A stretch of 64,000 nt of DNA from Isoetes taiwanensis. Taxonomy: Eukaryota; Streptophyta; Lycopodiopsida; Isoetales; Isoetaceae. The position numbers were made by a program, and so were the translations under genes. Where the stretch lies: assembly GCA_021234155.1 (NCBI GenBank), contig JAJEKV010000010.1, positions 18,885,418 through 18,949,417 on the forward strand, given 5' to 3'. Numbering within the stretch: position 1 is the stretch's first letter; each line of letters starts with the position of its first letter. The notes under the pieces were generated by a model that saw only the letters and a list, made by a program, of their open reading frames with translations, searched no databases and was not told the origin of the DNA. Shown in pieces: positions 33,050-47,200 of the stretch.

Positions 33050-35488
33050 GAATAGAATAGAATAGAATAGTTTTTTTATCGTCCACTGAGACCAATCGGC
33101 CTATGGGACCCAGAAGGGAAGACAAACTTATTCTTGTCGGGTTAAAAACCCCCATACAGAAGGGTTTTCGAGGAAAAACCGTGGCGATAATAAGAATCTT
33201 TATCAAACCTATACAAGTATACATCATCATGAAATAAATGTGTATGTACATGTCAAGTCGTGCAGAGGACATAGCTGATCTCGCATGTCCATGACCTCCA
33301 CGAACTATGATCCTAGCATCCGGAAATGCGGATCTGGGTGCTCAATGTGACATGTAGCGGTGGCCGGGCGACCAACTTCGGCATAAGCGTCCGGTTGATC
33401 ATATCTTTGGGCAACTTTGAAGGGTATGAGATTCATCCTCAATGACTCCCATTTGGCGGCGTGTGAGCACGTCTGGCGTGGCTCACCAATCCATCACTTT
33501 GTCTCAATTCGAAGATGATGTGCCCCTGTCGCGCGAATGGAGGCAATGAGTCTGCGCTCTTTTCATGGGCAAGTGGGTGCGGGGTAGCATTGTGGGCCTG
33601 GTTCCAATGTGGGATTTATGTGGCGGTAGTGTCTTTGTCTTGACTGTTCAAAGGCTGGCATCCCAAAGCTTGCTGATGAAGCAAAGCGTCAAGATATTGC
33701 CTCAAGCTATGGCGATCGCCTCTGTTTGCACATGTATGCACATGTGCTCTGCACATTCCATCTAGCCATCCATTGAGCTCTCTTTCCCTCAGCAGGCCTT
33801 GAGGCATTGTGGCCCCATTGCCATGATATAAGCTAGTTTTGGGAGGCGAGCATCGTCCATGTTGACCACCTTCTGAAAATAGACAATGTGGCGATCAAGG
33901 GCAGCCTCTACGAAGAGGCAAGAATCCACATTTCTGCAGGTAGAATTTGATATGGGACTGTGGACTTCACCCCTAGTGCTTTCATACCAAGGAGGCTTTA
34001 CGCACACCTGCTCCAAGTCATTCCAAGTAGCGAGGGATACTCTTGGGCCCCATACTTCCACCCAGTATAAAGGACCGGGCTCCACTAAGACTTTGAACAG
34101 GTGTGGTGATGGGTCCAATCATACAACTCAGCTCTATGACTATTGTTTTGCATTGCATATAGTGCTTTCAGCCCGCCCGTAACTCATAGCCGCATATGGA
34201 TGTGTCCCGGTGCATAGTAAAGCCGGAAACTCCACTCCCAAATATTTGTATGTGGATGCTACTTCCACATTCTGCCCTGCATAATGGAAGGAGGGGATCC
34301 TCGGTATGCGTGAAGATGATATGAAAACCACCTTAGTCTTGGCCAAGTTGGCAAGCTCCGATCCGCTTGACAAAATGTGTCGGGGGCATCGAGATGTCGT
34401 TGCATGTAATGCTGGTGTGTAAGCTAGGAGGTCCACATGTCAGCATATATTAAGCGCTTGATGATCACGGTAGAAGGTGAGCCCGTCACCCCTTACCCCA
34501 AGCCGCTCTCCAATTGATCAATGTAAAAGCCCAAACAATGTTGGGGAGAGGGCATCCACGCGAACCCGATACTACTATCAAATGGTTTATTTTCACGGGC
34601 TGCAACCGACCCAGAGCATCTTTCATAAAGCACATTAATCGCGCGCAAATCTCAATGGAACCCCGGTATGCATTAATCTTGCCCATAGTTTTTCCCGAGG
34701 TACGTGTCAAATGCCTTTTGCAAAATCCGCGAAACAACAATATATCCCGGGACGGCGGTTCCCTCATCTTCAACCCGAGCTTCGCCAATGTGAAGATGTG
34801 GTCAATGGTTGAGTGTCGAGGTTCGAATCCTGCAGGTGAGGGCCGATATCTCTCTTTGCCTACACCCGACCCGTCAGCTGGCGCCGAGAATCGGCAAAGC
34901 AATTTTGCAAACACCGAATCGACCATGATTGTTACTATAATTAAAGGCGGGTCACCTTCCTTATAGATGGGAACAACTTCCGCTATTGGTCCACTTTGCA
35001 TCGGGGAAGCCTTTCTGTAATGCCTTGTTGAACAAGGCCGATTAGACCGGTATTATGGACAGCCGCCCACTTAAGCAATTCTCGCAGATGCCATCGGTGT
35101 CGAGGGGCTTTCCATTGGCAAGACGGTAAAGCCTTGTTCCACGTCCTGAACTGTGATTTCTAGCACCGGGCCTTCTTGCGGTGGGTAATGCCGCACTCGA
35201 GGGTCGATAGCTATTGCAAGTATTGCCTCCACCGCTTCTGAGTGATGTTCCCCGTGGGCTGTACTAGCCTCAAGAACCCTCGCCGTAAGGTCCTGCGGAC
35301 GCTCCGTGAGATGTTCATTTCCTTGATGTGCCGCACACCGGCTTTCTTAGCTTTAAGGGAAGACGCTTGCATCGTCTGGGATCAAGATAAGGTAGTTAGG
35401 TTCTGCGGACTTGATGAGCTGCTTGTGTTCCTCAAGACTCCTCAAGATCAAACCATTGATTACGTAAAGGTTGTGTTCTCGAGGTGCT
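33050..35488 (-). mobile_element. LINE-B, unit 1, cut at the duplication breakpoint
   Basis: The minus-strand element has a TATTC-repeat 3' tail (33050-33070) and the same 3' layout as LINE-A (T run, TTAAAAACCCC, GGGTTTT, GAAAAACC). The 5' part is missing: similarity to the unit 2 copy stops at about 35488, exactly where unit 2 begins. It keeps the reverse transcriptase and C-terminal region only. Confidence 0.85.
34140..35001 (-). pseudogene. LINE-B reverse transcriptase, unit 1
   Basis: The frame from 35001 to 34486 encodes GPIAEVVPIYKEGDPP, HSTIDHIFTLAK, a garbled FCKRHLTR block in place of DFAKAFD, CFMKDALGRLQPVK and SRGCPLPNIVWAFTL. All are non-LTR reverse transcriptase blocks in the usual order. 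The YADD box region falls just before 34436-34140 (DLLAYTPALHATTSR follows the box). Frameshifts break the gene. Confidence 0.72.
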
Positions 35489-35879
35489 GTGATCTAAGAG
35501 TCACTTGCACAAGGTCCAAGAGTATTTCTTCATAATGTTACCGCTTTTATTGAAATGCACCAGCTTCTGCATATAATTCAATGTATATATATCTCACTTT
35601 CATTTAGTTGCTAAGACTTAGCAAACTATGATTTCATAATTGCTATCAGATCCGCGGTTCTTTCTCTTGCCTCAGACACTAGCCAATACGTAAAAGCAAC
35701 TACATGCATTAAGTAGCTTCTCTTAAATCACTAACATGCGAGTCAATCTTTTCCAAGACCAAGGTTTTCTCACAACATTTTTAACTCATGTGGAACACCA
35801 TGAACATTTTTTGAATGCCTTACATTTTGAGAGTAATTGCACTTTTAAAAATTGAGGTAAAAATATGTTTACAAACTGG

Positions 35880-36505
35880 CCCCCTACATCATCAACAGAG
35901 AGAAGCGCCCGCAAGATCAATCAAACACCATGACGAGGACGTCCGACATTACAACGCTGATGGCCATGATCAAGATGTTTCCCAAAGAAACGTGTCCTAC
36001 TGCTGCACGAAAGTACAACCAATGCAACGCCGTAAGATCTCGATGAGCAACCGGATCGGCTACCGCTGCCCACCGCCGTGATAATCTACGCTTGTCGTGG
36101 ATGCGTAGTCATAATCGCTACCAACATCGGCTATTACCGGGGCAGGGTGAAATACCGTAATCCATTGTGAACAATCGCGTATATAGAGATCGACGAAAGC
36201 AGACGGGAAGCTAAAGGCATTACTTGGCCCACATCGACGCACTCTCCACCACATGCACGCCAAGCAATGTCGGCCAGAGCATGTGCACCAAAATCGCACG
36301 TCTTCTCAAGAGGACGCTCAGCCACGCCGTGATACACCATGTCAGCATAAGAGCTTAGCCCGCTGAGAAGGCAAGTAAATACATTCATGGTTCTGAGAGG
36401 GCGTTTCACTATTGCATGATGCTCTCGCCAATCAAGGACTGTATAAATCACAATCATGTCACATCACGCACTTTGCATTTCAGCCCAAACAAGACGCCGC
36501 TTAAT
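35880..36505 (+). pseudogene. PIF1-like helicase C-terminal fragment, unit 2
   Basis: Counterpart of 20790-21432. The nucleotide order is the same (ACGAGGACGTCCGACATTAC, AATCGCGTATATAGAGATCG, ATGATGCTCTCGCCAATCAA), but more bases differ and no frame stays open long enough to show the motifs. Confidence 0.65.
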
Positions 36506-37274
36506 GTAACCGGTTTCAAAACCTCGGGGTAAACCCCCATTTTAAAACAGGTAAGGGAAACGGTACATCTCCAACACATTAAACGTTAACGATGTTCAAA
36601 TAGTTGTTTGATGCCCAATACTAAGGCTTTCGATTCCTATATAGAACTTTGGACTTTTTCCACTTGGACTTTTGACCATAATAATCTAGTCTTTTTACCA
36701 AACGGCTTATTTAGACATGATTGAATAGTTGGGACGTGGATCCTAGCCCTTTACCTCCAAAACTATGAGGTGAAGAGTTGTCTGATAGATAACTATCCGA
36801 ATAAGATTAACAAGGTCTAAATTTGTCCTTCAACGCCATTATTATTGAGAGCTTTACGTTATATTGTATAATCATTCATTCATATGATGATACTAAATAG
36901 TAATATCAATTTAGCCGGAGTTTGACATGGAAATGTACCTTACAATACCAATTATATTTAAATCCATAGTCAATGCCGGCTAATTTATAGCTTCATGAGA
37001 CGACATGATGTTGTTGAAACCATATTGAACCCTTTGGATTGAAAAGTATTGATTGCATCCATAAAATGCATCTTTACAAATCACTATGCATCCGTAATGT
37101 TTTGCTTTAACCATCAATGATCGCTAGCTCATCACTAATAGCTCATATATTAATACATAGGTGGACTTGCCATGCATCAAGGCGAATATGTGCTCTTGCA
37201 ATGTAAGATGAAGTTTCCCTTTAACAACCTTGACCAACCTACGCTTTTTAGAGCATTAGGGCAGCGCAATCATG

Positions 37275-37425
37275 GTGAGTGAGGAGAGCGTTCACGCCGG
37301 GCTTTATTGTACATGATGCTCTTGCGAATCAGGGCCGGGGAAGCAGCTGTCGATCGTGGTCGCCGATCCACGGCGGATTTCAATCGAACAAGGCGGCGCT
37401 AATGTAGTGGTTCAAAAAACATCGC
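37275..37425 (+). pseudogene. Second degraded helicase 3' copy, unit 2
   Basis: Counterpart of 22187-22350, with the same ATGATGCTCTTGCGAATCA and GGCGGATTTCAATCG words. Confidence 0.65.
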
Positions 37426-37684
37426 AATCAAAAGGGTCAAAAATTGAGCTTTTACTTCAGTCTATGTAAATAAGTTGCATGTTAATCATATCCGTGCTAT
37501 ATTTCAGGTTAATCAACACCGCCAAAGTCCCTCAAAGTTCGTCGGGTTGCAAAAGACAACCATGTTATTGAAGTCTAATGAAGTCGTTTGAATTACCACG
37601 GAAGAAAAACCAACGCGAACCCGACCGGGCTTAGCCTTCTTCCCCACCCCCAGTTACGCTGTAGTTTTTAGCGGGGTTTGCCTA

Positions 37685-37805
37685 ACCCCGCCCACTTTCC
37701 CGCGTTCGAGCTATGCCCGCGTGGTTCCGCCACGTGTACATTTTCCATCTCAACCATTGGTTTTCTTAATTTAAATCGGGCCAGGGCATGAAAATTAGAA
37801 AGTCC
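37685..37805 (+). repeat. TIR-like end of a repeated element, copy c
   Basis: Counterpart of 22590-22735 in unit 2. The paired G-box region is altered (GCCCGCGTGG in place of GCCACGTGTC). Confidence 0.5.
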
Positions 37806-39510
37806 TTGAAAAATCTTCTTCTCCTCGTTGGCATGCCGTCATTAGGGTATGGCATCTTACCTACTCATTTTTTGCATTGGCTTTTCAGTTGAAGAAGATT
37901 GGAAGATTTAAGGAAGCATATCTTCGGCATCACCTCAGGCCTCAGGTGCAAGTACGGCACCTCTGCGGTTTCCCTCTCTTGCTCTTCGATTTGTTAGGTA
38001 TCCTTGATAAGCCATTTTTTGAGCTTTCAATGCGAATGCATTCGACTTGGACTTTCAAAGATCTTTGGGCGGTCTTTGGAACTGTTGCATGAAATATGGC
38101 TTTTCATATGTGGTCGAGGGGCTTGGCGGGGAAAACTACATAGGTAAGCAAACTAACACGGTTCTTAAATTTCTTGATTTCGCTTTTGGCATCGATATAT
38201 TCCTTCTGGTACACCATCAAGAACCCATCCTTCTTTGCTATTACATGACGAATTACCGCCTTTGTTATAAGCTCGGAAAGTTTGGCTGAACATTTATCTT
38301 GGCAAAGAATTACTTCAATGGGTATTGAGTTTCAAAAGCTAGCGTAATACATGCTGATTTGGTCATATTTAGAGCTCAATGTCTTCTTTCATGCACTCTC
38401 TAGATGAGCCTTAGGCAATAACACACTCATAATTGCTTCCTCCCATAATATTCTTAGGTTGGTGAAATATTCATTTGGAAATATGTTATCTTTGATTGTT
38501 AAAGCATCTAAATCTCAAGCATGTAAGTTCACTCTGTAACATTTCTTGTGGACTTATAGGATAGCTTTGGGCGTTAGACAACTTATGCATTGTAAATTGT
38601 GGTCGGGCAAAATATTTTAATTCTATTGACAAGGTTTTTTACGTCCTTTGATAACTTTGTGTAGCTTTTTTGTGATTTAGATCTTCAGGATGCATTTGAT
38701 AGGGAACCTTTAGATGATTAAATTAAATCAAGGCGACCCAGTGATAATTGAATTGAAAATGAGCCTTAAGATGATTTAATTCTAAGTTCCAAGGCCATGT
38801 TGATTTGATTCAATATGTATTAAAAGGCCGTGTTTTCATTTCACATATTTGCAGAATGAGAACTTGAGCCTGGGAAGGCGGATTTGATGAAAAGAATGCA
38901 AGTCAAAAAAGACAATGCAACTCGTATGTGTATGATTTTATGCACAAGCATGCCTATTGTTACATCTACTCTCAACATAAACCAGTGCGGTTGTAGGTAA
39001 TGCACCACGATTTGTTGTTGCTAAAGGGTATGGAAGTTATGCCACCACTATGTCGGGATGCACAACTACTCAATCAGATGCTTCGCAGCCCAACATATGA
39101 TGATGTTAGTGGTTCACTTTTGAAAAGCAATATGTATGTTTCAAAGTCGGCGGAGTAAAATAAGTGTGCACATTTATAAAATAGCATTCTCTGTCTTTGA
39201 AAAATAAATTTTGTGCTATTATGTTGTCGGGAGAGGGCTGGATGCAACAACTCTCTAGAGATATGGGGCAATCCGCAACTTACAAAGGATACAGGGGCAC
39301 ATGCCATATACACATACACTACGGGATCTGATATACCCTATCATGGTGGTGCATTTACAAATATTTACCACCCTTCTTCACGGTCACGGACCTTCGAAGG
39401 CACATCGGTTGCTACAATAGCCACGAACACTAGGGGTAGAAGTATTCATGCAACTCAAGTTGCAAACATACCAACAAATGCAAAGCCACACAAATGAGAC
39501 ATGGAATGAC
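37806..39510 (+). pseudogene. Captured host-gene fragment, unit 2
   Basis: Counterpart of 22740-24420, with the same exon words (AAAGACAATGCAACTC, GATGATGTTAGTGGTTCAC). Small indels at CAG/CTG sites break the frames differently from unit 1, which argues that neither set of breaks is fully real. Confidence 0.4.
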
Positions 39511-41545
39511 AATTATTTAATACATTTCTAAAATCTAGAAAAAGAAATGTTGTTCCCCTTTTGTGTTTAGAAATCTTGTAACGCTCACAATAATAGTTGG
39601 GTCCTTCAAATGTGAGAACTACGTAAATGCTATCCACTCGATGGTGATAATAAGGTTGAGAAGAAAAAAAATAGAAACATTATCTAACATTCCTATTTTT
39701 ACCCACTTTTTAAAAAATATGCTAGGAAAATGTCTTACTAAATTTAAACACAATCTAGCCTTATAGCGGACTCATGCGTAACCCTAAAAAGAATTTCCAA
39801 TAGCTTCTAGAGGGCTATCTAAAGTTTTAATGATCCTATTGCCGATAACTTCATAAAGGGAGAAGTTTATTTGAGTTTTATCATATACATTCTTTTATAC
39901 AATATGCTTACAAGAGCATAAATTTCGATTTGTTTATAGATTGAGCCTATTTAATTCAATGCTCTATTTCTAAAGAGTCTACATATTTAGTTGATTGCAA
40001 ACTATATTTGGAAATGTCACAATTGTACCTCAGTATTAAAAGTCACCCAACAACTACAAAAACCACCCAACAATTTAAAACGTGATATACTACAAATTAA
40101 ACACAACCTTGCAAAAATGTAGATAGATAGTAAAAATCTACATTGCAATTGTAATCAAGGTAGTAAATACATGTTCAATTGTGAAAATCTTAAGTAATCC
40201 CGATCAATAATGCCATCATATAGCCATATCACATACCATTCAAATTCACAATACCTTCTAAATGCCATCATATAGCGTTATAACAAAGCGCTGAAATTCA
40301 CACACTTTCCCTATCAGCCCTCTATATGTATAGCTTGCACTAATCGAAGTGTTAAGCAACTTTCACTTCATGTCTTAACACACAAACTCCATTAGACAAT
40401 CATGAAAAAAATAAGCTTCCTCAATGTCACTACTCCATCCACCCCAACCTTCACCCCAAGCCTGCAATTCCGCTAGTTTTTTTTTTAAGGGGTTAAACCA
40501 TTGGCAAGTGCCATAAAAAATAAGGAACGCATATGTGCACTCTAGATGTACTCATTAGTACATCCACGAGAATACACCTGCTAAATCATATAAAAGCTTA
40601 AGAATAGAATAGAATAGAATAGATTTTTTAGCGTCCACGAAGACCAATTGGCCTATGGGACCCAAACAAATAAGAGAGCAGCAAGCATATGCCATCGAGC
40701 GGATTAAAAACCCCACCGGAAGGGTTTCGGGAGGAAAAACCTTAGATAAGAGTATCTTTGGCACACCAGACAATTGTATAGGACAGTTCAATACTGTCCC
40801 CAAGACTGACATGTCATTTAAAATGAAATGCCATTAAACCTTGAATTGTGCTATGTGATGTGATCTGAAAAAGGTAATGGATTGATTTTATGTTTTGGTT
40901 TTTTTTTGCTAGTAATCGACCCAAGACTATAGAATCGGACAAATTACGTGAGGTGTAAAGACAAGTTATTAGAGGAGGTGTAATTTGATAGAGTTAGGAA
41001 AGTCGAAAGTGAAGGCCAAGATTGTAATGCCGGGAAGCAGAGGAAGCGCATTGTTAGCATGGCCGCTTGAGCTTTGTTTTTATTTCAAAGTAATAGTCCA
41101 TTTTTGCTTATGCATGTAATGCGGCTAGATCTTGAGGCTTTCACTTTATAAACCCTAACATGGTGACAATTATGACTAACCTATGGGATTGATGTATTTT
41201 TGAAATTGTGTTGGGACTATAGAACCTCATCAAAGATTTTTTGAAGAACAAGCATATTGCAATAAAGAATGAAGTTGTTAGTGAGCACCTTGCCACATTA
41301 TTCTTGTAGTTGGCATTGTAAAGATCGTTACATGTAAATGTAAATGTAAATGTAAATGTAACTGTGACGTGACTGGATTTAAATAAAGGAGTTTTTGTTT
41401 TACTTATGCTTTTATTTCTTTATAACTTGTAGCCTAAATTCATCTTAGACTTCATCAAGACAAAATTTTGTAATTGAAAATGCGGGCATAGTGCATATCA
41501 ATAAAAATTTCAATTTGCAAACAAAATGTAAATAGACGAAAACCT

Positions 41546-41811
41546 GACAAAATTGGTAAAAAATGTTTTGACTAATTTTCTGACGATTTTTCTGACATTT
41601 TTTCTGACGATTTTTCTGACGTTAATTTTGACGCGAACCTTGGACGATTTTTCCGACTTTACCGTTGATGATCTTGTGGGCGATTTTTACGGCCTAAATC
41701 GCCGATGTAAAAATCGTCCGATAAATTGTCACCAAGAGGGTCCGGCGGTTGTATACATTTTGTAAAGACTATCGACGATTTTTTCCGACGGAACATGCAT
41801 TCTTTGTAGTG
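41546..41811. mobile_element. CACTA-type terminus, unit 2
   Basis: Counterpart of 26461-26727, ending CATTCTTTGTAGTG inside the LINE-A reverse transcriptase, with the same GACGATTTTTCTGAC repeats. Confidence 0.55.
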
Positions 41812-43570
41812 CATGCGGTGAATCGGCAAAAGTGTCAAGAGCATCGGTGGCGTTGCATGTCTTATGGAGTATAGGAGGAGGTTGATATCGTCGCATATAT
41901 ATGAGTTGCCGGATTGTGTGATGCATGAGATGGGTGCCCGCACCTCCATGCTCGAAGAGCCAATCTTCCGGTTATTGGTCAATATATAGCCAAAGAGTGG
42001 GGGGGAGGGGGCAACCCCGACGACTCCAATACTAACCGATTACCAACCGTCCCGGGACGATGTGATACTTCCCGAGCATGCCTCATGATAGCCATATCAC
42101 CGCATTCCCGCAAGTCAAGGGGTCCTTAGGCCAGCAGCCTATCCCATAGCCTAACACGAGGGCACTTTGGTCAAAAAGCTTTTGCAAAATCCACTAAACA
42201 ACAATAACGGGTTTTGCCGACGATTCGCTATCCTCCCAATCAATGTGCGCAGTGAAGATATGAAATGGTGGAATGCTGGGCTAGAAACCCGGCTGTAAGA
42301 GCTCGCACACCGGCCTCCTCCGCCCATATTGTCACCGCTCAAGGATGCCAACCAACAGTTTTACAAAGAGAGAGCTGATCATAATAGTGCTGGTACTTGA
42401 GCTGGCATTGAGGGTCCCCCGCCTTGTATATGGGCAATAACTTCACTAGTGGTCCATTAGTGAGGGAAGCCTTCTTGCAAATGCTTTATTGAACAACGCC
42501 GTGAGGATGTGCACCGATGGAGGCCCCATTTGAAGTTCCACTTTGCATGCCATCTAAATCTGTGCTCTTTCCATAATTAGCTAGACGCTTGTAGGCACAT
42601 TACTATGACATCCCCCGGATGACCGTGAGCCATGCCTATCTGTGGAGAGGGATCGGTGGTCCCAGCCCCGAGCTGGTCGTAAAGTCGCACTGCACCCATT
42701 GCCTAGAGGTGATGTTTCCCTCGTGGGTCATGCAGCCTTGCTTTCAAGACCCACCGTATTGCCCGATGGCCTCGTGGGCTGGGAGGTGGGGATCACGACT
42801 GCCTGAGTGTGCATTTGAGCTCAGGCACTCATCATCGAACCATCTGTTCTATGGGAAGGTGGTAGTGCCCAGGGTTCGCGTGAGCTGCCTCTCCCAAAGC
42901 ATCTCTCGCCAGCCGGTCAAGTAGGTGAGTCATTTGCGCATTGCTTTTGAAGTGTGGGGAGTTGCAGCAGCCCCGCCAGATCATGCCTGGCAAAGTGGGC
43001 ATAGGTCCCCGACGGTCAGGAGTCCCAGCTTGTTGGGGCACCTAGTGTGTTGATGCAAAGTAGATGCACGGGGAGCCCGCCAATGGAGATACATGAGCAG
43101 GGCTGGTGGTCCGAGTCCACTTCCTCGTCCGGAAAGTGCTCCGTTCCAATGGAAAATGGGTAAAACCAGTGCAGATCATGTTAGATAATCCACACTAGAG
43201 CGCCCCCTTGGTTCTCCGCGTCTACAAGTGCAGCTTGGAAGATGGCCATTGTGCCAACCCATTACATATAACTAGGGTCAAAGATACTACCCAAAGAACA
43301 ACAATTGCCTCGCCATAGCGCCGGGTCGATATCGGTTGCCGATATCCTTGAGTAAAGCCACCGGGGGGTTCAACTGCAAGACGTCCTCTGCCGAGGGGCT
43401 CAAATTTGAATTTTGCTTGGCTCACGTAATGCGTGCATTAAAGTCGCCAAGCAATATAACCTTTGCCTAACCGTTTTGTCTTTGCCGATGTCATCATATA
43501 GATCGACTATAGGGGCTCTAAGATGTGTAGAAAGTAGCAGCATGCCGCTATGAAGAGAATGTTGTCGTCA

Positions 43571-43852
43571 TCATCTTTGCATGCACCCACAAGTAGCGAT
43601 TGTACTCGCATTTTTTGTGCAACCAGACCGAAAGTGCCTCAAGGTTGCCGCGATAGTAGCGGCAACCCCGCCATGCCCTCGCTTGCCTATGCACTCATTG
43701 AACACCGAAATGCAGATAGCCCTCGAGGTTCGGTAATTGGTTCTTACATGTTCCCATATTTCCCATGAGGAAAATGGGATCATATCTGATGCAATAGAGT
43801 TGAGACTCTCCCCTTTCTGCCAAGGGAAGCCCCGACAGTTCCAAGACACCAT
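43571..43852 (-). pseudogene. LINE-A endonuclease N-terminal part, unit 2
   Basis: The ATG at 43852-43850 starts MVSWNCRGFPWQKGESLNS, in which the N of NCRG is the first conserved endonuclease residue. NECIGKRGHGGVAATIAATL follows. The frame is lost after about 94 codons. Confidence 0.65.
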
Positions 43853-44222
43853 CCGAAGGCACAGTTCCTATTTCTTGGCCTTTGATGTGGGCCTTCGATG
43901 ATCCGCCTCCGGTTGTGGGGAGCAAGCAGATGTCACTGAAAGCAAAGATTCTTGGAGCAGCTTGGAGCAAATGGGGAGTGGAGGTGCGATAGGGGTACTG
44001 TGGTGGATAGAAGATGGCGGCCTTTGGCGTATTGCACCGGTGACCTCAAAGAGCGCCGGCCTGAAAATCTGCTTTACCTCGGACCAGCCCTGCGGCACCC
44101 CTCGATTTGGCGGATGTCCCTGACTTGAGCTAGCTGCTGACGGCGGGACTCCTGTTGCATCGGTGTGAGATCCCGGTCGACATTCTATTCTATTCTATTC
44201 TATCTATTCTATTCTATTCTCT

Positions 44223-47200
44223 ATATGTCATTTCTCACATTTTGAACTATTTTAAAATCTTACTTGGGGAAAATTAGTGTCTCTTTCTATGAACAAAAGA
44301 AGCGTATATCGAACGTTATATGGTCCATTTATATATTGTCATGGCTAAACTTCACAACATCCACTTGGATTCATCAATAAACATCACTAACTATAATCGT
44401 TGTGGAGTTTGGGACCCATAATTGTGGAGTTGACTCAACTTTTTATGCTCTAATGTGTTAATCATTGGCTTTGTACATCATGTTTGAATTCCAAAATTGC
44501 ATGCTTACACCCTAGTTACACTATATATAAGTTGATAAATCTTCTATGTAGATATAAGTAGAACGCATTTATTACCCACCATGGCATTATGGATGGTTGT
44601 TATTGGAGCATTTTAACATATGCTTTTGTCTAGAATTCTGTATAGTAGATTCTTTTAATAAAATATTGAGGTTAACATGACTTAGAAACACTCCAAAAAT
44701 CATGAATCTATAGTTCATTATAGCTAGTAAACCGATAGCCACAAGAATTAAGTCAAAACTTGTTATAATAAGAGAGAGATAATTCTTGAGCTTTTTACCA
44801 AAATGGGGTTTTGGCTTCTCAAAGATGTTAGATGATAGCAAGAAAACATGGGAACATAAAACTCAATGTGTTCTATGATAAGCGGTGCAAATACCTCAAA
44901 TTTAGCAAGGTTTAGGTCAATTTATACTAGAAATATCGAAGAAGGCAGTTCTGGACTGATGCAGAAACTACCAAATTCTCCAATGTTTGAGCAATCACCA
45001 CAAAGTATAGGTGACCCCATTGGTCTTGAAATTCTTAAAGATCATTAAGGAACAAGTGAAGACTCAAATGGTGGCGGTATATCACAAAATTGAAATTTCT
45101 TTTGTGAGTTACATGAGTTTAAGTGGCAGAGGTCATGTGGACCAGTTCTGGTCCATGGATCGGGAATGGCCCCAGGGACAGGTCTAGTGTTAAAGTTACC
45201 ATATTCATTTATTTGATGAGATGAGCCACTTTTCCTGGGTCCGAATAAGGTATGTATGGATGAGCACCCCATCTTTTAGCTTTATCTTCCATGCCTCTTC
45301 TGACATTGTTGACTTGATGGTTGTGCTAACAGGCAACCTAACGGAACCAACTTCAGAGGGTGCTCATATTCTACTATTACAGTCAGATTCATTTTAGTAA
45401 AACAATCCTTCAAAAAATTCCAAGGAATATACTGCTCACTGCATGAAAGTCCAATATAACACACTGGATTAAAAAATTATCTATTTTTGCCAAAATAATC
45501 TTGAAGCATCTGTAATATGCAACGCCATTTTTTGTAACAAAGAGAGAGAACTAATCACTTGCATGCCTATGCAAATTGAATAATGTGAGAACATGGAGCA
45601 AAGAAGTTGTATCCTTTCTAGCTGTTGCGTGATCTTTAGAAAAAAGACTTAAGCTCAATTCACATGTTGTTCCCTTAGGCAGATTAAATTTTGTAATCTC
45701 TAAAGGGCTGCATGTACTATATGACGACTCTATTCTATGGGCCACCACTATAGCATATGCAAGGAAGAAGAAGATCTGTAGTAAGGCTAGAAATTATTGA
45801 AGGGATTAATGTAGAACAACACATTTTGTTAAATAGATGCAAAAAGGACCCGAAGTTATAACGTGGAAGAATCACGTGTGGTTTTAGCCCTGAGGCGCAT
45901 TTTCTCGTATGATAACATAATGCTCCTAAATGTGAAATGGCGAGTCTTGATCATTCTTGTAAATGTGAGCCTTGCTCTCAAATGTATAAGTGCCCACCGG
46001 ACTTCATGTGCCCATCTTTTGCCCAACAAAATGCCCCCTGATTTCTCCAAAACCCGCTTTGCGTGGTTCAACATTTGATTCTTTCGGACTTAAATGTCGA
46101 GAAATATCTGAGATAATTTCTTTTTCTTCTACATATTAGAAGAAAACAGAGGATTAGAGGGAAAAAAATCGGCCGGATTTGAACTCGATCATGCTAGATT
46201 GCTGTCGATTAGCGATTCCGGTACCTTTTTCCTACATACCCGCCATAGCTTCGCCATCACCCGCCCGCCATACTCGCTCCTCCCATCGAATCGCGAACCG
46301 TGTTTACCCGTATGATAAATAGTTTACATTGTCTTAGTTACAGCGACCATCGCCATCGAAAGAGCGATTATAATTCTCTCAACAACCTATATAAATGGTT
46401 GTTATAATGCAAGAAGAAGCTTACCTCTTCAAGTTCCTTCACTATATCTCCTATAGAATCTGATGTCATAGCAGCCTATGGAGTCCAATTGAGTGAGCAG
46501 ATCCCTCGGCGGGAAAACCCTACAACACCAAAAATTGACAACTCCGGCGATGGCAATGCAAGACGCCATAGCCGCGAGAAGACATCACCAAAACAGGCGA
46601 GGGATTTGTGGATGCGACTTCACTAAATCCGTGGAATGGCAACAACAGTGGTGCGGCCAAATCCGTCCCTTTTTTTTTTTTCTTTTCCCATATTTTTAAG
46701 GCTTTATTTTTTCCTCGAAAAGTAATGCGGTCGGGTTTAAAAGAAAGCATCAATGAAGAATATCCCAGAAGCATATTTGTAGGAGAATTATTTATGTTAA
46801 AAAAGGGACAATGTCTTTTCAAAGGAGAAGCGTCCATAAGCAAAAGGGGAAGAACCTTTATCATTGCAAAAAGGCCAGTCGACTATCTAAAGTGGTACCA
46901 GGTATAAAGGAAGGTAAGAGATCAACAATATTTGTACAAAATGACAACTTTAAGACAAAAGGCCAATACTATATAAGGAGCAACATGATATGTAACGTAC
47001 ATGGGCTATTTAAAGTTCACCTTTACCTTTATTTGGGAGGGACCTTTATTATCTATTATGAAGCGACTATATATATAACAAGGAGGAGGTGCGATAAGGG
47101 GAGGGCGACCAACTCTTGAAGGAGGAAGGACATATGAGATTAGTACATCGGCCAATTATAAGCCATCGACAAGAGGAGAAACTAAAGCTGACATGGTGGG

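Larger units (their letters stand above)
20412..35488 (+). repeat. Tandem duplication, unit 1 (~15.08 kb)
   Basis: GATCTAAG followed by AGTCACTTGCACAAGG begins here and again at 35491, and the order of sequences then matches throughout. The offset between units is 15,079 at the start, 15,116 near 32 kb and 15,148 at the end. The unit ends inside a LINE (LINE-B). Contents: helicase fragment, duplicated helicase tail, captured exons, LINE-A with a CACTA end, an AT-rich region, and the 3' part of LINE-B. Confidence 0.95.
40602..44222 (-). mobile_element. LINE-A, copy in unit 2
   Basis: Counterpart of 25515-29100, with the same pentanucleotide repeats at both ends (40601-40622 and 44182-44221). 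The endonuclease start is better preserved here: 43852-43571 encodes MVSWNCRGFPWQKGESLNS, then KRGHGGVAATIAATLRH. A reverse transcriptase piece lies at 42351-42151, and the box region near 41926 reads RQLIYMRR. Confidence 0.8.
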